Source: Bacteroides fragilis NCTC 9343
GTDB taxonomy: Bacteria; Bacteroidota; Bacteroidia; Bacteroidales; Bacteroidaceae
Reading direction: 5' to 3'
DNA: 64,000 nt
Assembly: GCF_000025985.1 (NCBI RefSeq)
Contig: NC_003228.3
Coordinates: 4,960,001 to 5,024,000 of the forward strand
Shown here: piece by piece, positions 25,068 to 33,810 of the stretch
Position numbering within the stretch: the stretch's first letter is position 1
Layout: each line of letters starts with the position of its first letter
Program-made: the position numbers and the translations under genes
The notes under the pieces: model-generated
What the model saw: the letters and a program-made list of their open reading frames with translations, nothing else
Told to the model about the DNA's origin: nothing
Database searches by the model: none

Positions 25068-27413
25068 ATGCAGAAAAACCTTGTCATTGTCGAATCTCCA
25101 GCAAAAGCAAAAACGATTGAAAAGTTTCTTGGGAAAGATTTTAAAGTCCTCTCAAGTTACGGACATATTCGCGACCTGAAGAAAAAAGAATTTTCTATCG
25201 ATATAGAAAAGAATTTCAAACCCAAATACGAAATACCCGCAGAGAAACAAGAGCTGGTTAATAAACTGAAAGAAGAAGCAAGCAAAGCAGAAACCGTATG
25301 GCTCGCATCCGATGAGGACCGGGAGGGAGAAGCCATTTCATGGCACCTTTACGAAGTCCTGAAATTAAAACCTGAAAATACGAAACGTATCGTTTTTCAC
25401 GAAATCACCAAAACAGCTATACTGAAGGCTATCGAACAGCCACGCGACATTGACATCAACCTGGTGAATGCTCAGCAGGCACGCCGTATCTTAGACCGTA
25501 TCGTGGGTTTCGAACTTTCACCTGTTTTGTGGAAAAAGGTAAAACCTGCACTTTCTGCTGGTCGGGTACAATCGGTTGCCGTACGTCTGATCGTAGAACG
25601 CGAACGTGAGATACAGGCTTTCAAGAGCGAAGCTTCTTATCGTGTCACAGCTGTTTTCCTCGTACCGGATGCTGATGGCAAGCTGGTAGAAATGAAAGCA
25701 GAACTGGCACGCCGCCTGAAGACAAAGAAGGAAGCCCAAAAATTCCTCGAATCATGCAAGGCAGCCACATTCTCTATCGAAGATATCGTAACCCGCCCGG
25801 TAAAGAAAAGCCCGGCAGCCCCATTTACCACCTCAACCCTACAACAGGAAGCTGCCCGCAAACTCGGCTTCACTGTAGCGCAAACCATGATGGTTGCACA
25901 GAAGCTTTACGAATCGGGATTAATCACCTATATGCGTACCGACTCGGTAAATCTGTCCGAATACGCCACAGAGGGAAGCAAAGTTGCCATCGCACAGATG
26001 ATGGGCGACCAATATGTGCATCCACGCCATTTCGCTACGAAGACCAAAGGAGCTCAGGAAGCGCACGAAGCTATCCGCCCGACTTACATGGAAAACCAGA
26101 CCATCGAAGGATCGGCTCAGGAAAGAAAACTATACGACCTGGTTTGGAAACGTACCATAGCCTCACAAATGGCAGACGCCGAACTGGAAAAGACAACGGC
26201 AACCATCGGTATCAGCAACGGTAACGATAAATTTACCGCTACCGGAGAGGTGATCAAGTTCGATGGTTTTCTGCGTGTATACAAAGAATCGTATGATGAC
26301 GACAATGAACAAGAAGACGAAAGCCACCTGCTGCCCCCTTTGAAGAAAGGACAAATGCTGGAACATCAGGGAATCGTAGCTACCGAACGTTTCACACAAC
26401 GTCCGTCACGCTATACCGAAGCCAGCCTGGTGCGCAAGCTGGAGGAACTGGGAATCGGACGTCCGTCAACCTACGCACCGACCATCTCTACCATCCAGCA
26501 ACGCGAATATGTGGAGAAGGGGGATAAACCGGGAGAAGAGCGCTCGTTCGATATACTGACCTTGAAAGATAATCAGATTACGGATATCAAACATACGGAA
26601 ATTGTCGGAGCAGAGAAATCAAAACTATTGCCAACGGATATCGGCACTGTAGTCAATGACTTCCTGACCGAATACTTCCCCAATATCCTGGATTATAACT
26701 TTACGGCAAACGTTGAAAAACAATTCGACGAGATAGCTGAAGGCGATAAGAAATGGACAAGCATCATGAAGGATTTCTATAAGGACTTCCATCCTTCAGT
26801 AGAAACGACACTGGCTACCAAAACCGAACACAAAGTAGGTGAACGGATTCTGGGAGAGGAACCTAAAACCGGAAAGCCCGTATCGGTGAAGATCGGACGT
26901 TTCGGCCCGGTAGTACAGATCGGTACGGCCGATGACACAGACAAGCCACGCTTTGCACAGATGAAGAAAGGACAGTCTATGGAGACCATCACTCTGGAAG
27001 AGGCACTGGACTTATTCAAACTGCCGCGCAAAGTCGGAGAATTTGAAGATAAAACCGTAACAATCGGTACCGGACGCTTCGGACCTTATGTATATCATAA
27101 TTCTAAATATGTGTCTTTGCCCAAAACTTATGACCCGCTGGAGGTCACACTGGACGAAGCTATCGAGCTAATCCTGGCTAAACGTGAAGCGGAAGCGAAA
27201 AAGCACATCAAGAAGTTTGATGAAGATGCAGAAATGGAAATCCTCAACGGCAGATACGGACCATACATCGCTTACAAAGGAAATAACTACAAAATACCCA
27301 AAGACGTGGTACCGGTCGATCTGAATTACCAGACCTGCCTGGAAATCATAAAACTGCAAAGCGAAAAAGCAGAAAACGCTCCGAAACGCGGACGCTACGC
27401 TAAGAAAAAATAG
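25068..27413 (+). CDS. topA: DNA topoisomerase I
   Basis: The 781-residue type IA topoisomerase relaxes negative supercoils through a 5'-phosphotyrosine intermediate. The Toprim domain occupies the N-terminus (LVIVESPAKAKTIEKFLG with catalytic Glu9, and SDEDREGEAIS near residues 81-91). The active Tyr288 lies in LITYMRTDS. Three C-terminal repeats of the Toprim_Crpt type are visible (IGRFGPVVQIG, IGTGRFGPYVY, LNGRYGPYIAY). Cys4 zinc fingers of the E. coli enzyme are absent, as is usual in this phylum. It is followed by a strong terminator. Confidence 0.97.
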   Translation: MQKNLVIVESPAKAKTIEKFLGKDFKVLSSYGHIRDLKKKEFSIDIEKNFKPKYEIPAEKQELVNKLKEEASKAETVWLASDEDREGEAISWHLYEVLKLKPENTKRIVFHEITKTAILKAIEQPRDIDINLVNAQQARRILDRIVGFELSPVLWKKVKPALSAGRVQSVAVRLIVEREREIQAFKSEASYRVTAVFLVPDADGKLVEMKAELARRLKTKKEAQKFLESCKAATFSIEDIVTRPVKKSPAAPFTTSTLQQEAARKLGFTVAQTMMVAQKLYESGLITYMRTDSVNLSEYATEGSKVAIAQMMGDQYVHPRHFATKTKGAQEAHEAIRPTYMENQTIEGSAQERKLYDLVWKRTIASQMADAELEKTTATIGISNGNDKFTATGEVIKFDGFLRVYKESYDDDNEQEDESHLLPPLKKGQMLEHQGIVATERFTQRPSRYTEASLVRKLEELGIGRPSTYAPTISTIQQREYVEKGDKPGEERSFDILTLKDNQITDIKHTEIVGAEKSKLLPTDIGTVVNDFLTEYFPNILDYNFTANVEKQFDEIAEGDKKWTSIMKDFYKDFHPSVETTLATKTEHKVGERILGEEPKTGKPVSVKIGRFGPVVQIGTADDTDKPRFAQMKKGQSMETITLEEALDLFKLPRKVGEFEDKTVTIGTGRFGPYVYHNSKYVSLPKTYDPLEVTLDEAIELILAKREAEAKKHIKKFDEDAEMEILNGRYGPYIAYKGNNYKIPKDVVPVDLNYQTCLEIIKLQSEKAENAPKRGRYAKKK

Positions 27414-27435
27414 CCACATTCGGGCATCCCGACTG

Positions 27436-27507
27436 AAAAGTACAAATAATACAGATTATACTTACTTTCTCTAAAAAGTAGATAAGGTCTGTATTATTTG
27501 TACTTTT
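27436..27507 (+). terminator. Strong terminator after topA
   Basis: Arms of about 20 bp are formed by AAAAGTACAAATAATACAGA (27436 onward) and its near-perfect complement ending in TACTTTTTTT (to about 27510). A smaller inner dyad is present. The T-run reads on the + strand, and the A-run on the other side makes it potentially bidirectional. Confidence 0.85.
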
Positions 27508-27552
27508 TTTGTTTTTCAAACTATTATTCAGCAAGTTATCATTTTAATTGTT

Positions 27553-27560
27553 TATCTTTG
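27553..27560 (+). promoter_or_regulatory. Candidate -7 box for the LruC lipoprotein gene
   Basis: TATCTTTG at 27553-27560, 24 bp before the start, matches TAnnTTTG. Confidence 0.45.
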
Positions 27561-27584
27561 TAGAACAAACAAAACGAACAGTCT

Positions 27585-28568
27585 ATGAAGAAAGTCATTT
27601 TAGCAGTCGCCTCCATTGCATTGTGGACTTCTTGTATCGAGGATGAGAAAGATTATTCTCAGATTATCGAAACACGTGTAGCAAATTGCGAAACATCCAA
27701 AGATTTCAGCGTACCTGTCAAAGAGGGATATACCACCTTTGTCACCTCCGGAGAAGATACCCTGGCAATGGCTAATGAACCTATCACCATCCGTATCCCC
27801 AAAAACGCCACAATATCGACTCGTGCCGAAGGAGACGGTATCAACATCAGTTATACGATTCTGGACGAAGGATCGGAAACAACTTACGCAAAGGTGTGGC
27901 AGGCCATCATGTTCGAAGATACGCAGAATGGTGATTACGATTACAACGATTTGATTATCCATGTAAAGAATACCGCCAGTAATCACGCCTACCAGCATCC
28001 CACCGAGACTTGGCAAACGATAGAGATCCAGCCCATCGCATTGGGAAGCACCAAGACGATCAAACTAGGGTGTATCCTATCCGATGGCTCAACGCACATG
28101 ATCAGCGATGACGTCAGAACTGATTTATTCGGCGGAAGACAGGGATTCATCAATACAGTCAATGACAATGACCCGATACGTTACAAACTGGCTTCAACCA
28201 ATATAAAAAACTATGCCATGCCCAAGAAAGAAAAAACCTCAGCAGCGTGGGTAGCCTGGTTCATTGAGGTAGACGGAAAACGGATGTACGCTGCCAGCTC
28301 AGACATCGATTACAAATCCTACGATATGGTAAATAAGGAAAATATGCCTTATGGCCTGGCCGTTTCGAATGGTAATGGCACGTTCAGCTATCCACAGGAA
28401 AAGAACAGTCTTTTTGAGACGTATCCGGGCTTTAGCGATTGGATCAACGGTAAAGTAAGCTCCATCGGCAGTTTCCAAAAAGAACTTGTCTACAAATATT
28501 GCTCCGGCGGCATTATCGGCGAAGACGGTAAATCACATAAGATCTGGGATTATCTGGATTTAAACTAA
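27585..28568 (+). CDS. LruC/DUF4842-domain lipoprotein
   Basis: The 327-residue protein has a short lipoprotein signal ending ALWTSC (Cys17). The strongest motif is MFEDTQNGDYDYNDLIIHV near residues 108-126, the acidic calcium-loop-like signature of LruC/DUF4842 domains. The C-terminal half (IEVDGKRMYAASSDID, AWVAWFIEVDG) continues the domain. The family is surface-exposed in Bacteroidota and otherwise uncharacterised. It is flanked by terminators on both sides and so is monocistronic. Confidence 0.78.
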   Translation: MKKVILAVASIALWTSCIEDEKDYSQIIETRVANCETSKDFSVPVKEGYTTFVTSGEDTLAMANEPITIRIPKNATISTRAEGDGINISYTILDEGSETTYAKVWQAIMFEDTQNGDYDYNDLIIHVKNTASNHAYQHPTETWQTIEIQPIALGSTKTIKLGCILSDGSTHMISDDVRTDLFGGRQGFINTVNDNDPIRYKLASTNIKNYAMPKKEKTSAAWVAWFIEVDGKRMYAASSDIDYKSYDMVNKENMPYGLAVSNGNGTFSYPQEKNSLFETYPGFSDWINGKVSSIGSFQKELVYKYCSGGIIGEDGKSHKIWDYLDLN

Positions 28569-28590
28569 CCTGAAATAACCGGTCATTATT

Positions 28591-28636
28591 GGCAGTGGCG
28601 ATCCATGGCATAAAAAGTGCTTGGATCGCCACTGTC
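28591..28636. terminator. Hairpin terminator between LruC gene and argS
   Basis: A perfect 13-bp stem, CAGTGGCGATCCA (28593-28605) and TGGATCGCCACTG (28622-28634), is followed by TGTTTTAT on the + strand. It lies 24 bp after the LruC stop codon and 118 bp beyond the convergent argS stop, so it can serve both. Confidence 0.8.
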
Positions 28637-28753
28637 TGTTTTATCCCCTACCTTATGGCAAGACTCCCCCGTAATACAACATACGGGATCTCTTTAGCAG
28701 TTGTGTCCCGGCTAAAGAAACCCCGTAGTTTCTATTTTTGTTCAAAGAACTTC

Positions 28754-30547
28754 TTACATTCTATCCGGCACCTCAATGCCCAGCAATCCCATACCTAAAC
28801 GGACAACCTTGGCAATATTGGCAGACAGAGCAATACGGAATAACTTCACGTCTTCATTTTCTTCACGCAAGATACTGAAATCATGATAGAACTGATTGTA
28901 CTCTTTCACCAGGTCGTAAACGTAGTTGGCGATACCCGACGGGCTATAATCTTCACCTGCCTGGCGCACTACCGCAGCAAAATCGGCAACCATCTGAATC
29001 AATCCCTCTTCCTTCTCGCTGAGTTCGATATTGGCCGGAAGTACTTCCGGAATCACGATACCCGCTTCGGCGGCTTTGCGCAACACAGACCGGATACGTG
29101 CATACGTATACTGGATAAAAGGTCCTGTATTACCGTTAAAGTCGATAGACTCTTTCGGATTGAAAGTCATATTTTTACGGGCATCCACTTTCAGGATAAA
29201 GTATTTCAGTGCACCCAATCCAACGATACGTGCAATATCGTCCGCCTCTTCTTGTGTCAAACCGTCCAGTTTGCCCAATTCCTGAGAGGTTTCTTTGGCT
29301 GTCGCAATCATTTCGGCCATCAGGTCATCAGCATCCACCACCGTACCTTCACGTGACTTCATCTTGCCTTCAGGCAGTTCGACCATACCATAAGAGAAAT
29401 GCACCAGGCTCTTGCCCCACTCAAATCCGAGTTTATCCAGCAAGATAGACAATACCTGGAAGTGATAGTTTTGCTCGTTACCTACCACGTAGATCATTTT
29501 ATCGATGGGATAATCGGCAAAACGCAGCTTAGCCGTACCGATGTCCTGAGTCATGTATACCGAAGTTCCATCGCCGCGAAGCAACAGTTTGTGATCCAAT
29601 CCTTCGGCTGTCAGGTCAGCCCAGACAGAACCGTCTTCCTTCTTGAAGAAGAAACCTTTCTCAAGGCCTTCCATCACTTTCTCTTTACCTTCCAGGTATG
29701 TATTGGATTCATAATAGATTTTATCGAAACCGACTCCCATCTTACGGTACGTTTCATCAAAACCGGCGTATACCCAGTTATTCATCATCTGCCAAAGCGC
29801 ACGCACTTCCGGATCACCGGCTTCCCATTTCACCAACATCTCACGCGCTTCATTCATCAACGGGGAGGCAGCTTCCGCCTCTTCCTTCGACATGCCTTTC
29901 TCCATCAGTTCAGCTACTTCAGCTTTGTAATGCTTATCGAAAGCGACATAATAATCACCTACCAGATGATCGCCTTTTTTGCCTGATGATTCGGGAGTTT
30001 CACCCTTGCCATACTTTTGCCATGCCAGCATCGACTTACAGATATGGATACCGCGATCGTTGACAATATTGGTTTTAACCACCTTATTGCCGTTCGCCAT
30101 GACGATATTGGCCAACGCATTACCCAACAGGTTATTACGAACGTGGCCCAGGTGAAGGGGTTTATTGGTGTTGGGAGAAGAGTACTCAATCATCACCAGC
30201 GGGGCATTTTCATCTGCCGATACAATGCCATATTGCGCATCGGTATGAATTTCATTAAGCAGTTCGATCCACGTAGCCGACGCAACGGTCAGATTCAGGA
30301 AACCTTTGATCACATTAAAAGCTGCCACAGCCGGTTCATTGGCTTTCAGATACTCACCGATTTCCTGTGCGGTTTGCTCCGGGCCCTTCTTCGACATTTT
30401 CAGGAAGGGGAATACCACAAGGGTGAGGTGTCCTTCAAACTCTTTTTTCGTCTTTTGCAGCTGCACCTGCGCGGCAGGTACATCCTGTCCGTAAAGTGCT
30501 TTGAGTCCGCTGATTACGGACGTCACAAGTTTATCTTCTATCTTCAT
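28754..30547 (-). CDS. argS: Arginyl-tRNA synthetase
   Basis: The 597-residue class I synthetase attaches arginine to tRNA-Arg. The start is set at MKIEDKLVTS (ATG 30547-30545); an upstream ATG adds 11 unlikely residues and overlaps the promoter region. The N-terminal Add-1 domain is followed by SPNTNKPLHLGH (HLGH at 132-135, the HIGH motif) and KMKSREGTVV in the KMSKS position. DALR-type anticodon helices close the protein (KEYNQFYHDFSIL, RIALSANIAKVVRLGMGLLGI). A tRNA-Arg(CCT) gene lies 23 kb away and is unrelated in transcription. Confidence 0.96.
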   Translation of the reverse strand: MKIEDKLVTSVISGLKALYGQDVPAAQVQLQKTKKEFEGHLTLVVFPFLKMSKKGPEQTAQEIGEYLKANEPAVAAFNVIKGFLNLTVASATWIELLNEIHTDAQYGIVSADENAPLVMIEYSSPNTNKPLHLGHVRNNLLGNALANIVMANGNKVVKTNIVNDRGIHICKSMLAWQKYGKGETPESSGKKGDHLVGDYYVAFDKHYKAEVAELMEKGMSKEEAEAASPLMNEAREMLVKWEAGDPEVRALWQMMNNWVYAGFDETYRKMGVGFDKIYYESNTYLEGKEKVMEGLEKGFFFKKEDGSVWADLTAEGLDHKLLLRGDGTSVYMTQDIGTAKLRFADYPIDKMIYVVGNEQNYHFQVLSILLDKLGFEWGKSLVHFSYGMVELPEGKMKSREGTVVDADDLMAEMIATAKETSQELGKLDGLTQEEADDIARIVGLGALKYFILKVDARKNMTFNPKESIDFNGNTGPFIQYTYARIRSVLRKAAEAGIVIPEVLPANIELSEKEEGLIQMVADFAAVVRQAGEDYSPSGIANYVYDLVKEYNQFYHDFSILREENEDVKLFRIALSANIAKVVRLGMGLLGIEVPDRM

Positions 30548-30569
30548 ATCCAAGTTATTATTCTGCGCG

Positions 30570-30577
30570 CAAAGATA
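30570..30577 (-). promoter_or_regulatory. Candidate -7 box for argS
   Basis: The minus strand reads TATCTTTG (30577-30570), 22 bp before the chosen argS start. It abuts the terminator of the upstream HU gene, which supports the start at 30547. Confidence 0.5.
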
Positions 30578-30606
30578 CAAAAAAAGGAGACGCTAAAGCG
30601 CCTCCT
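30578..30606 (-). terminator. Terminator after the first HU gene
   Basis: The minus strand forms AGGAGGCGC-TTTA-GCGTCTCCT followed by seven T residues, a compact intrinsic terminator 30 bp after the HU stop codon. Confidence 0.88.
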
Positions 30607-30634
30607 CTCTTAATTTCTTTTCAACTATAAATGC

Positions 30635-30907
30635 TTATTTTATAGCATCTGTCAGCTCAGCACCCGGTTTAAATTTAGCAACTTTCTTTGCAGGAATCTC
30701 AATTGCCTTCTTGGTAGAAGGATTGATTCCCATTCTTGCTGATCTTTCAGCTACAGAGAATGTACCAAATCCAACCAAGGAAATTTTGTCACCAGCCGAC
30801 AAAGCTTTTGTAACCGAAGAAAAGAAAGCTTCAAGCGCTTTCTTAGAATCCACTTTACTCAAGCCGGATTCCGCTGCCATTGCATTAATAAGTTCAGCCT
30901 TATTCAT
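30635..30907 (-). CDS. HU-family DNA-binding protein (copy 1)
   Basis: The 90-residue protein is a standard HU/IHF subunit: two N-terminal helices (MNKAELINAMAAESGLSK), the VGFGTFSVAERSAR hinge and a beta-arm ending GINPSTKKAIEIPAKKVAKFKPG with the minor-groove proline. It binds and bends DNA as a dimer and compacts the nucleoid. It is monocistronic with its own consensus promoter and terminator. A second, more divergent HU gene is at 37946-38236. Confidence 0.95.
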   Translation of the reverse strand: MNKAELINAMAAESGLSKVDSKKALEAFFSSVTKALSAGDKISLVGFGTFSVAERSARMGINPSTKKAIEIPAKKVAKFKPGAELTDAIK

Positions 30908-30963
30908 AATACGTAAATGATTAATTAATATATGTTACACAAAAGATATCCTTAAAATCCTCA

Positions 30964-30994
30964 CAAATATAAAGTAACAAAACAATATATCAAA
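30964..30994 (-). promoter_or_regulatory. Consensus promoter of HU copy 1
   Basis: On the minus strand TTTG (30994-30991), 19 bp, then TATATTTG (30971-30964) is a full match to the Bacteroides promoter form, giving a leader of roughly 50 nt. Confidence 0.7.
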
Positions 30995-31055
30995 TAAAAA
31001 CATCAAAAAAACACATCAAATTGTTGAAAAAGAACTAATAGTAGATTATTTTTCT

Positions 31056-31085
31056 GTTGTAGAACAGAATTTATTCGTATTTTTG
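31056..31085 (+). promoter_or_regulatory. Promoter of the rhomboid operon
   Basis: TTG at 31057-31059, 18 bp, then TATTTTTG at 31078-31085 fits the Bacteroides promoter form. The leader to the first rhomboid gene is about 65 nt. Confidence 0.6.
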
Positions 31086-31154
31086 CGTTCATTATGATGT
31101 GCGAAGAAGCTAATACGCACATTATCACATTAATTACATTAACAAATAAGAAGG

Positions 31155-31829
31155 ATGCCTACTGTAACAAAAAACCTGATAATTATCAATGTTCTCCTGT
31201 TCCTCGCACAATTTGTAGCACAAAGCTATGGGATCAACTTATCCGACTATCTGGGTCTGCACTTTTTCCTTGCCGACAATTTTAATCCGGCACAGCTATT
31301 CACTTACATGTTTATGCACGGGGGATTCACCCACATCTTCTTTAATATGTTTGCGGTATGGATGTTCGGACGGATTCTCGAACAAGTATGGGGCCCGAAA
31401 CGTTTTTTATTTTATTATATCCTCTGCGGCGTGGGCGCAGGCTTACTTCAGGAAGGAGTACAATACATACAATACGTGACCGAACTGTCGCAATATACCA
31501 GTGTAAACATCGGTACGGGTATCATCCCTATGAGTGAATACCTGAACATGATGACTACAGTGGGAGCTTCGGGAGCCGTGTACGCCATCTTGCTGGCTTT
31601 CGGAATGCTGTTCCCCAACCAGCAGTTGTTCATCTTCCCGCTGCCTTTCCCTATCAAGGCAAAATTCTTCGTTATCGGATATGCCCTGATAGAACTGTAT
31701 GCAGGTTTTGCCAATAATCCGGGCGACAACGTGGCGCACTTCGCGCATCTCGGAGGAATGATATTCGGATTCATCCTGATCATGTACTGGAGAAAAAAGA
31801 ACAGAAACAATGGGACATATTATAACTGA
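31155..31829 (+). CDS. Rhomboid family intramembrane serine protease (first)
   Basis: The 224-residue protein has six predicted membrane helices. It keeps all rhomboid catalytic elements: HxxxN (His60-Asn64, oxyanion), GASG with Ser139 and AHLGG with His198. It cleaves single-pass membrane proteins within or near the membrane; substrates are unknown. The start MPTVTKNLIIINVLLF is preferred. The 3' end overlaps the next rhomboid gene by 20 bp in another frame, so the two are translationally coupled. Confidence 0.9.
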   Translation: MPTVTKNLIIINVLLFLAQFVAQSYGINLSDYLGLHFFLADNFNPAQLFTYMFMHGGFTHIFFNMFAVWMFGRILEQVWGPKRFLFYYILCGVGAGLLQEGVQYIQYVTELSQYTSVNIGTGIIPMSEYLNMMTTVGASGAVYAILLAFGMLFPNQQLFIFPLPFPIKAKFFVIGYALIELYAGFANNPGDNVAHFAHLGGMIFGFILIMYWRKKNRNNGTYYN

Positions 31830-32709
31830 CCTGAAAGAAGCGTTTCGTAGAGGGAACGTCTATATTCAACTGATATTCATCAACGTTGGGGTATTTGTCA
31901 TTACAACGCTGATCGGTATCTTACTGCAGTTGTTCAACCGGAGTGCCGCCGGTATCTTCGAGCTGCTGGCTTTGCCGGCTTCTTTTACCCGATTTGCATG
32001 GCAGCCATGGTCTATCTTCACCTACATGTTCATGCATGCGGGATTTCTGCACATCCTGTTCAACATGCTATGGCTCTATTGGTTCGGGGCGCTGTTTCTG
32101 TATTTCTTCTCGGGCAAGCACCTGAGAGGCCTTTATATAGTAGGAGGAATCTGCGGCGGACTGCTTTATATGATTTCTTATAATGTTTTCCCGTATTTCC
32201 GTCCCATGACCGCCTACTCCACCATGGTAGGCGCATCGGCTTCGGTGCTGGCTATCGTCGTGGCAACAGCCTACCGGGAGCCGAACTATCCCGTACGCCT
32301 TCTCTTCTTCGGCAATGTACGGTTGAAATATCTGGCCCTGATCGTGGTGCTGACCGATCTGCTGTTCATCACATCGAGCAATGCGGGCGGGCACATCGCC
32401 CACCTGGGTGGAGCACTGGCAGGACTCTGGTTTGCAGCAAGCCTGAACAAAGGGAAAGACATCACTTCATGGGTCAACAAGGCGCTCGATGCCATCGCCG
32501 CCCTGTTCAGCGCCAAAACCTGGAAGCGGAAACCCAAGATGAAGGTGCATTACGGAAACAATACCCGTCAGAACGACTACGATTACAACGCCCGCAAGAA
32601 GGCACAATCGGACGAGATAGACCGGATTCTCGACAAGCTGAAGAAGTCGGGATACGAGAGTCTGACAACAGAAGAAAAAAAGAGCTTGTTTGACGCAAGC
32701 AAAAGATAG
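31810..32709 (+). CDS. Rhomboid family intramembrane serine protease (second, with C-terminal tail)
   Basis: The 299-residue protein begins with a short cytosolic helix, followed by six helices. Asn85 (HILFN), Ser143 (GASAS) and His198 (AHLGG) are in place; the residue after the serine is Ala where most rhomboids have Gly. The C-terminal 90 residues are charged and soluble (AKTWKRKPKMKVHY, ARKKAQSDEIDRILDKLKKSGYESL, TTEEKKSLFDASK), a tail common in Bacteroides rhomboids. It overlaps the first rhomboid by 20 bp and is followed after 3 bp by the endonuclease/phosphatase gene, making a three-gene operon. Confidence 0.88.
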   Translation: MGHIITDLKEAFRRGNVYIQLIFINVGVFVITTLIGILLQLFNRSAAGIFELLALPASFTRFAWQPWSIFTYMFMHAGFLHILFNMLWLYWFGALFLYFFSGKHLRGLYIVGGICGGLLYMISYNVFPYFRPMTAYSTMVGASASVLAIVVATAYREPNYPVRLLFFGNVRLKYLALIVVLTDLLFITSSNAGGHIAHLGGALAGLWFAASLNKGKDITSWVNKALDAIAALFSAKTWKRKPKMKVHYGNNTRQNDYDYNARKKAQSDEIDRILDKLKKSGYESLTTEEKKSLFDASKR

Positions 32710-32712
32710 CAC

Positions 32713-33810
32713 ATGAAGCATATAGGCAGATTAGCCCTATTCTTATGTCTGGCTGTCAACGCATTCTTCATCGGAATGTTACTGTTGACAGCTTACAGCC
32801 CGTATATCAATCCCGAAGTGCATCCGGTGCAGTCATGCCTGGGACTGACTTTTCCCATTTTTCTCGTCATCAACTTCTGCTTTCTGATCTTTTGGCTCAT
32901 CGTGCGTTACCGTTTCGCACTGGTACCCCTACTGGGTTTCCTCCTTTGCTATCCGCAGTTGCGCACCTATATGCCTGTCAACCCGGGAACGGCCGGACAA
33001 CCGGAAAACAGCATCAAACTCCTTTCGTACAACATCATGTCCTTTGGGAACATGAAGAAAGAGAACGGACAAAACCCCATCCTGAATTATATAAAAAACA
33101 GCAACGCCGACATCGTCTGCATGCAGGAGTATGCCGGCTCCGAAACCGCCAAGATACATCTCAGCAATAAAGAGATCAGGCAGGCATTAAAGGATTATCC
33201 GTATCACAACATCAAGCAAGTGGGAAAAACCGGAGCAGGCAGTCAACTGGCCTGTTACTCGAAGTTTCCGATTCTATCGGCACGCATGCTCGACTACCGG
33301 AGCAACTACAACGGCAGCATGGTTTACGAGATCAAGATAGGAAAAGACACCGTGCTGCTGATAAACAATCACCTTGAGTCGAATAAACTTACCCGAGAAG
33401 ACAAAGTGGTGTATGAAGACATGCTGAAAGATCCGAAGGCGGGAAAAGTGAAAAGCGGTGTACGGCAACTCGTCAATAAACTGGCAGAAGCTTCGGCCAT
33501 CCGCTCGGCACAGGCGCGCACCATCGCTCAGGAAATAGCCCATTCACCTTATCCGTCGGTCATCGTTTGCGGCGACTTTAACGACTCCCCGATTTCGTAT
33601 GCCCACCGGGTCATCTCGCAAGATATGGACGATGCTTTTACTGAATCGGGATGCGGGCTGGGCATCTCATACAACCAGAATAAATTCTATTTCCGGATTG
33701 ACAATATTTTGGTCAGTAAAAACCTGAAAGCGTCCGGATGCACGGTGGACAATTCCATCAAAGACTCAGACCATTATCCCATCTGGTGCTATATTACGCT
33801 CCCCGATTAA
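32713..33810 (+). CDS. Endonuclease/exonuclease/phosphatase-family membrane protein
   Basis: The 365-residue protein has two or three N-terminal membrane helices (residues 5-95) and then the EEP fold: LLSYNIMSFG, DIVCMQEYAG (metal-binding Glu), VICGDFNDSPISYAH (catalytic Asp/Asn) and the closing DSDHYPIWCYI (catalytic His). The catalytic domain probably faces the periplasm and may act on a phosphoester such as a lipid or nucleic acid; the substrate is unassigned. It follows the second rhomboid by 3 bp. Confidence 0.87.
   Translation: MKHIGRLALFLCLAVNAFFIGMLLLTAYSPYINPEVHPVQSCLGLTFPIFLVINFCFLIFWLIVRYRFALVPLLGFLLCYPQLRTYMPVNPGTAGQPENSIKLLSYNIMSFGNMKKENGQNPILNYIKNSNADIVCMQEYAGSETAKIHLSNKEIRQALKDYPYHNIKQVGKTGAGSQLACYSKFPILSARMLDYRSNYNGSMVYEIKIGKDTVLLINNHLESNKLTREDKVVYEDMLKDPKAGKVKSGVRQLVNKLAEASAIRSAQARTIAQEIAHSPYPSVIVCGDFNDSPISYAHRVISQDMDDAFTESGCGLGISYNQNKFYFRIDNILVSKNLKASGCTVDNSIKDSDHYPIWCYITLPD

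Noticed and set aside
26380..26395. ACCGAACGT in topA as a further LytTR-type box
   Set aside because: Single copy inside a conserved coding segment (ATERFTQRPS); no second copy at two helical turns.
29399..29986. 195-codon frame antisense to argS
   Set aside because: Lies entirely inside argS on the other strand; the argS protein is complete and conserved.
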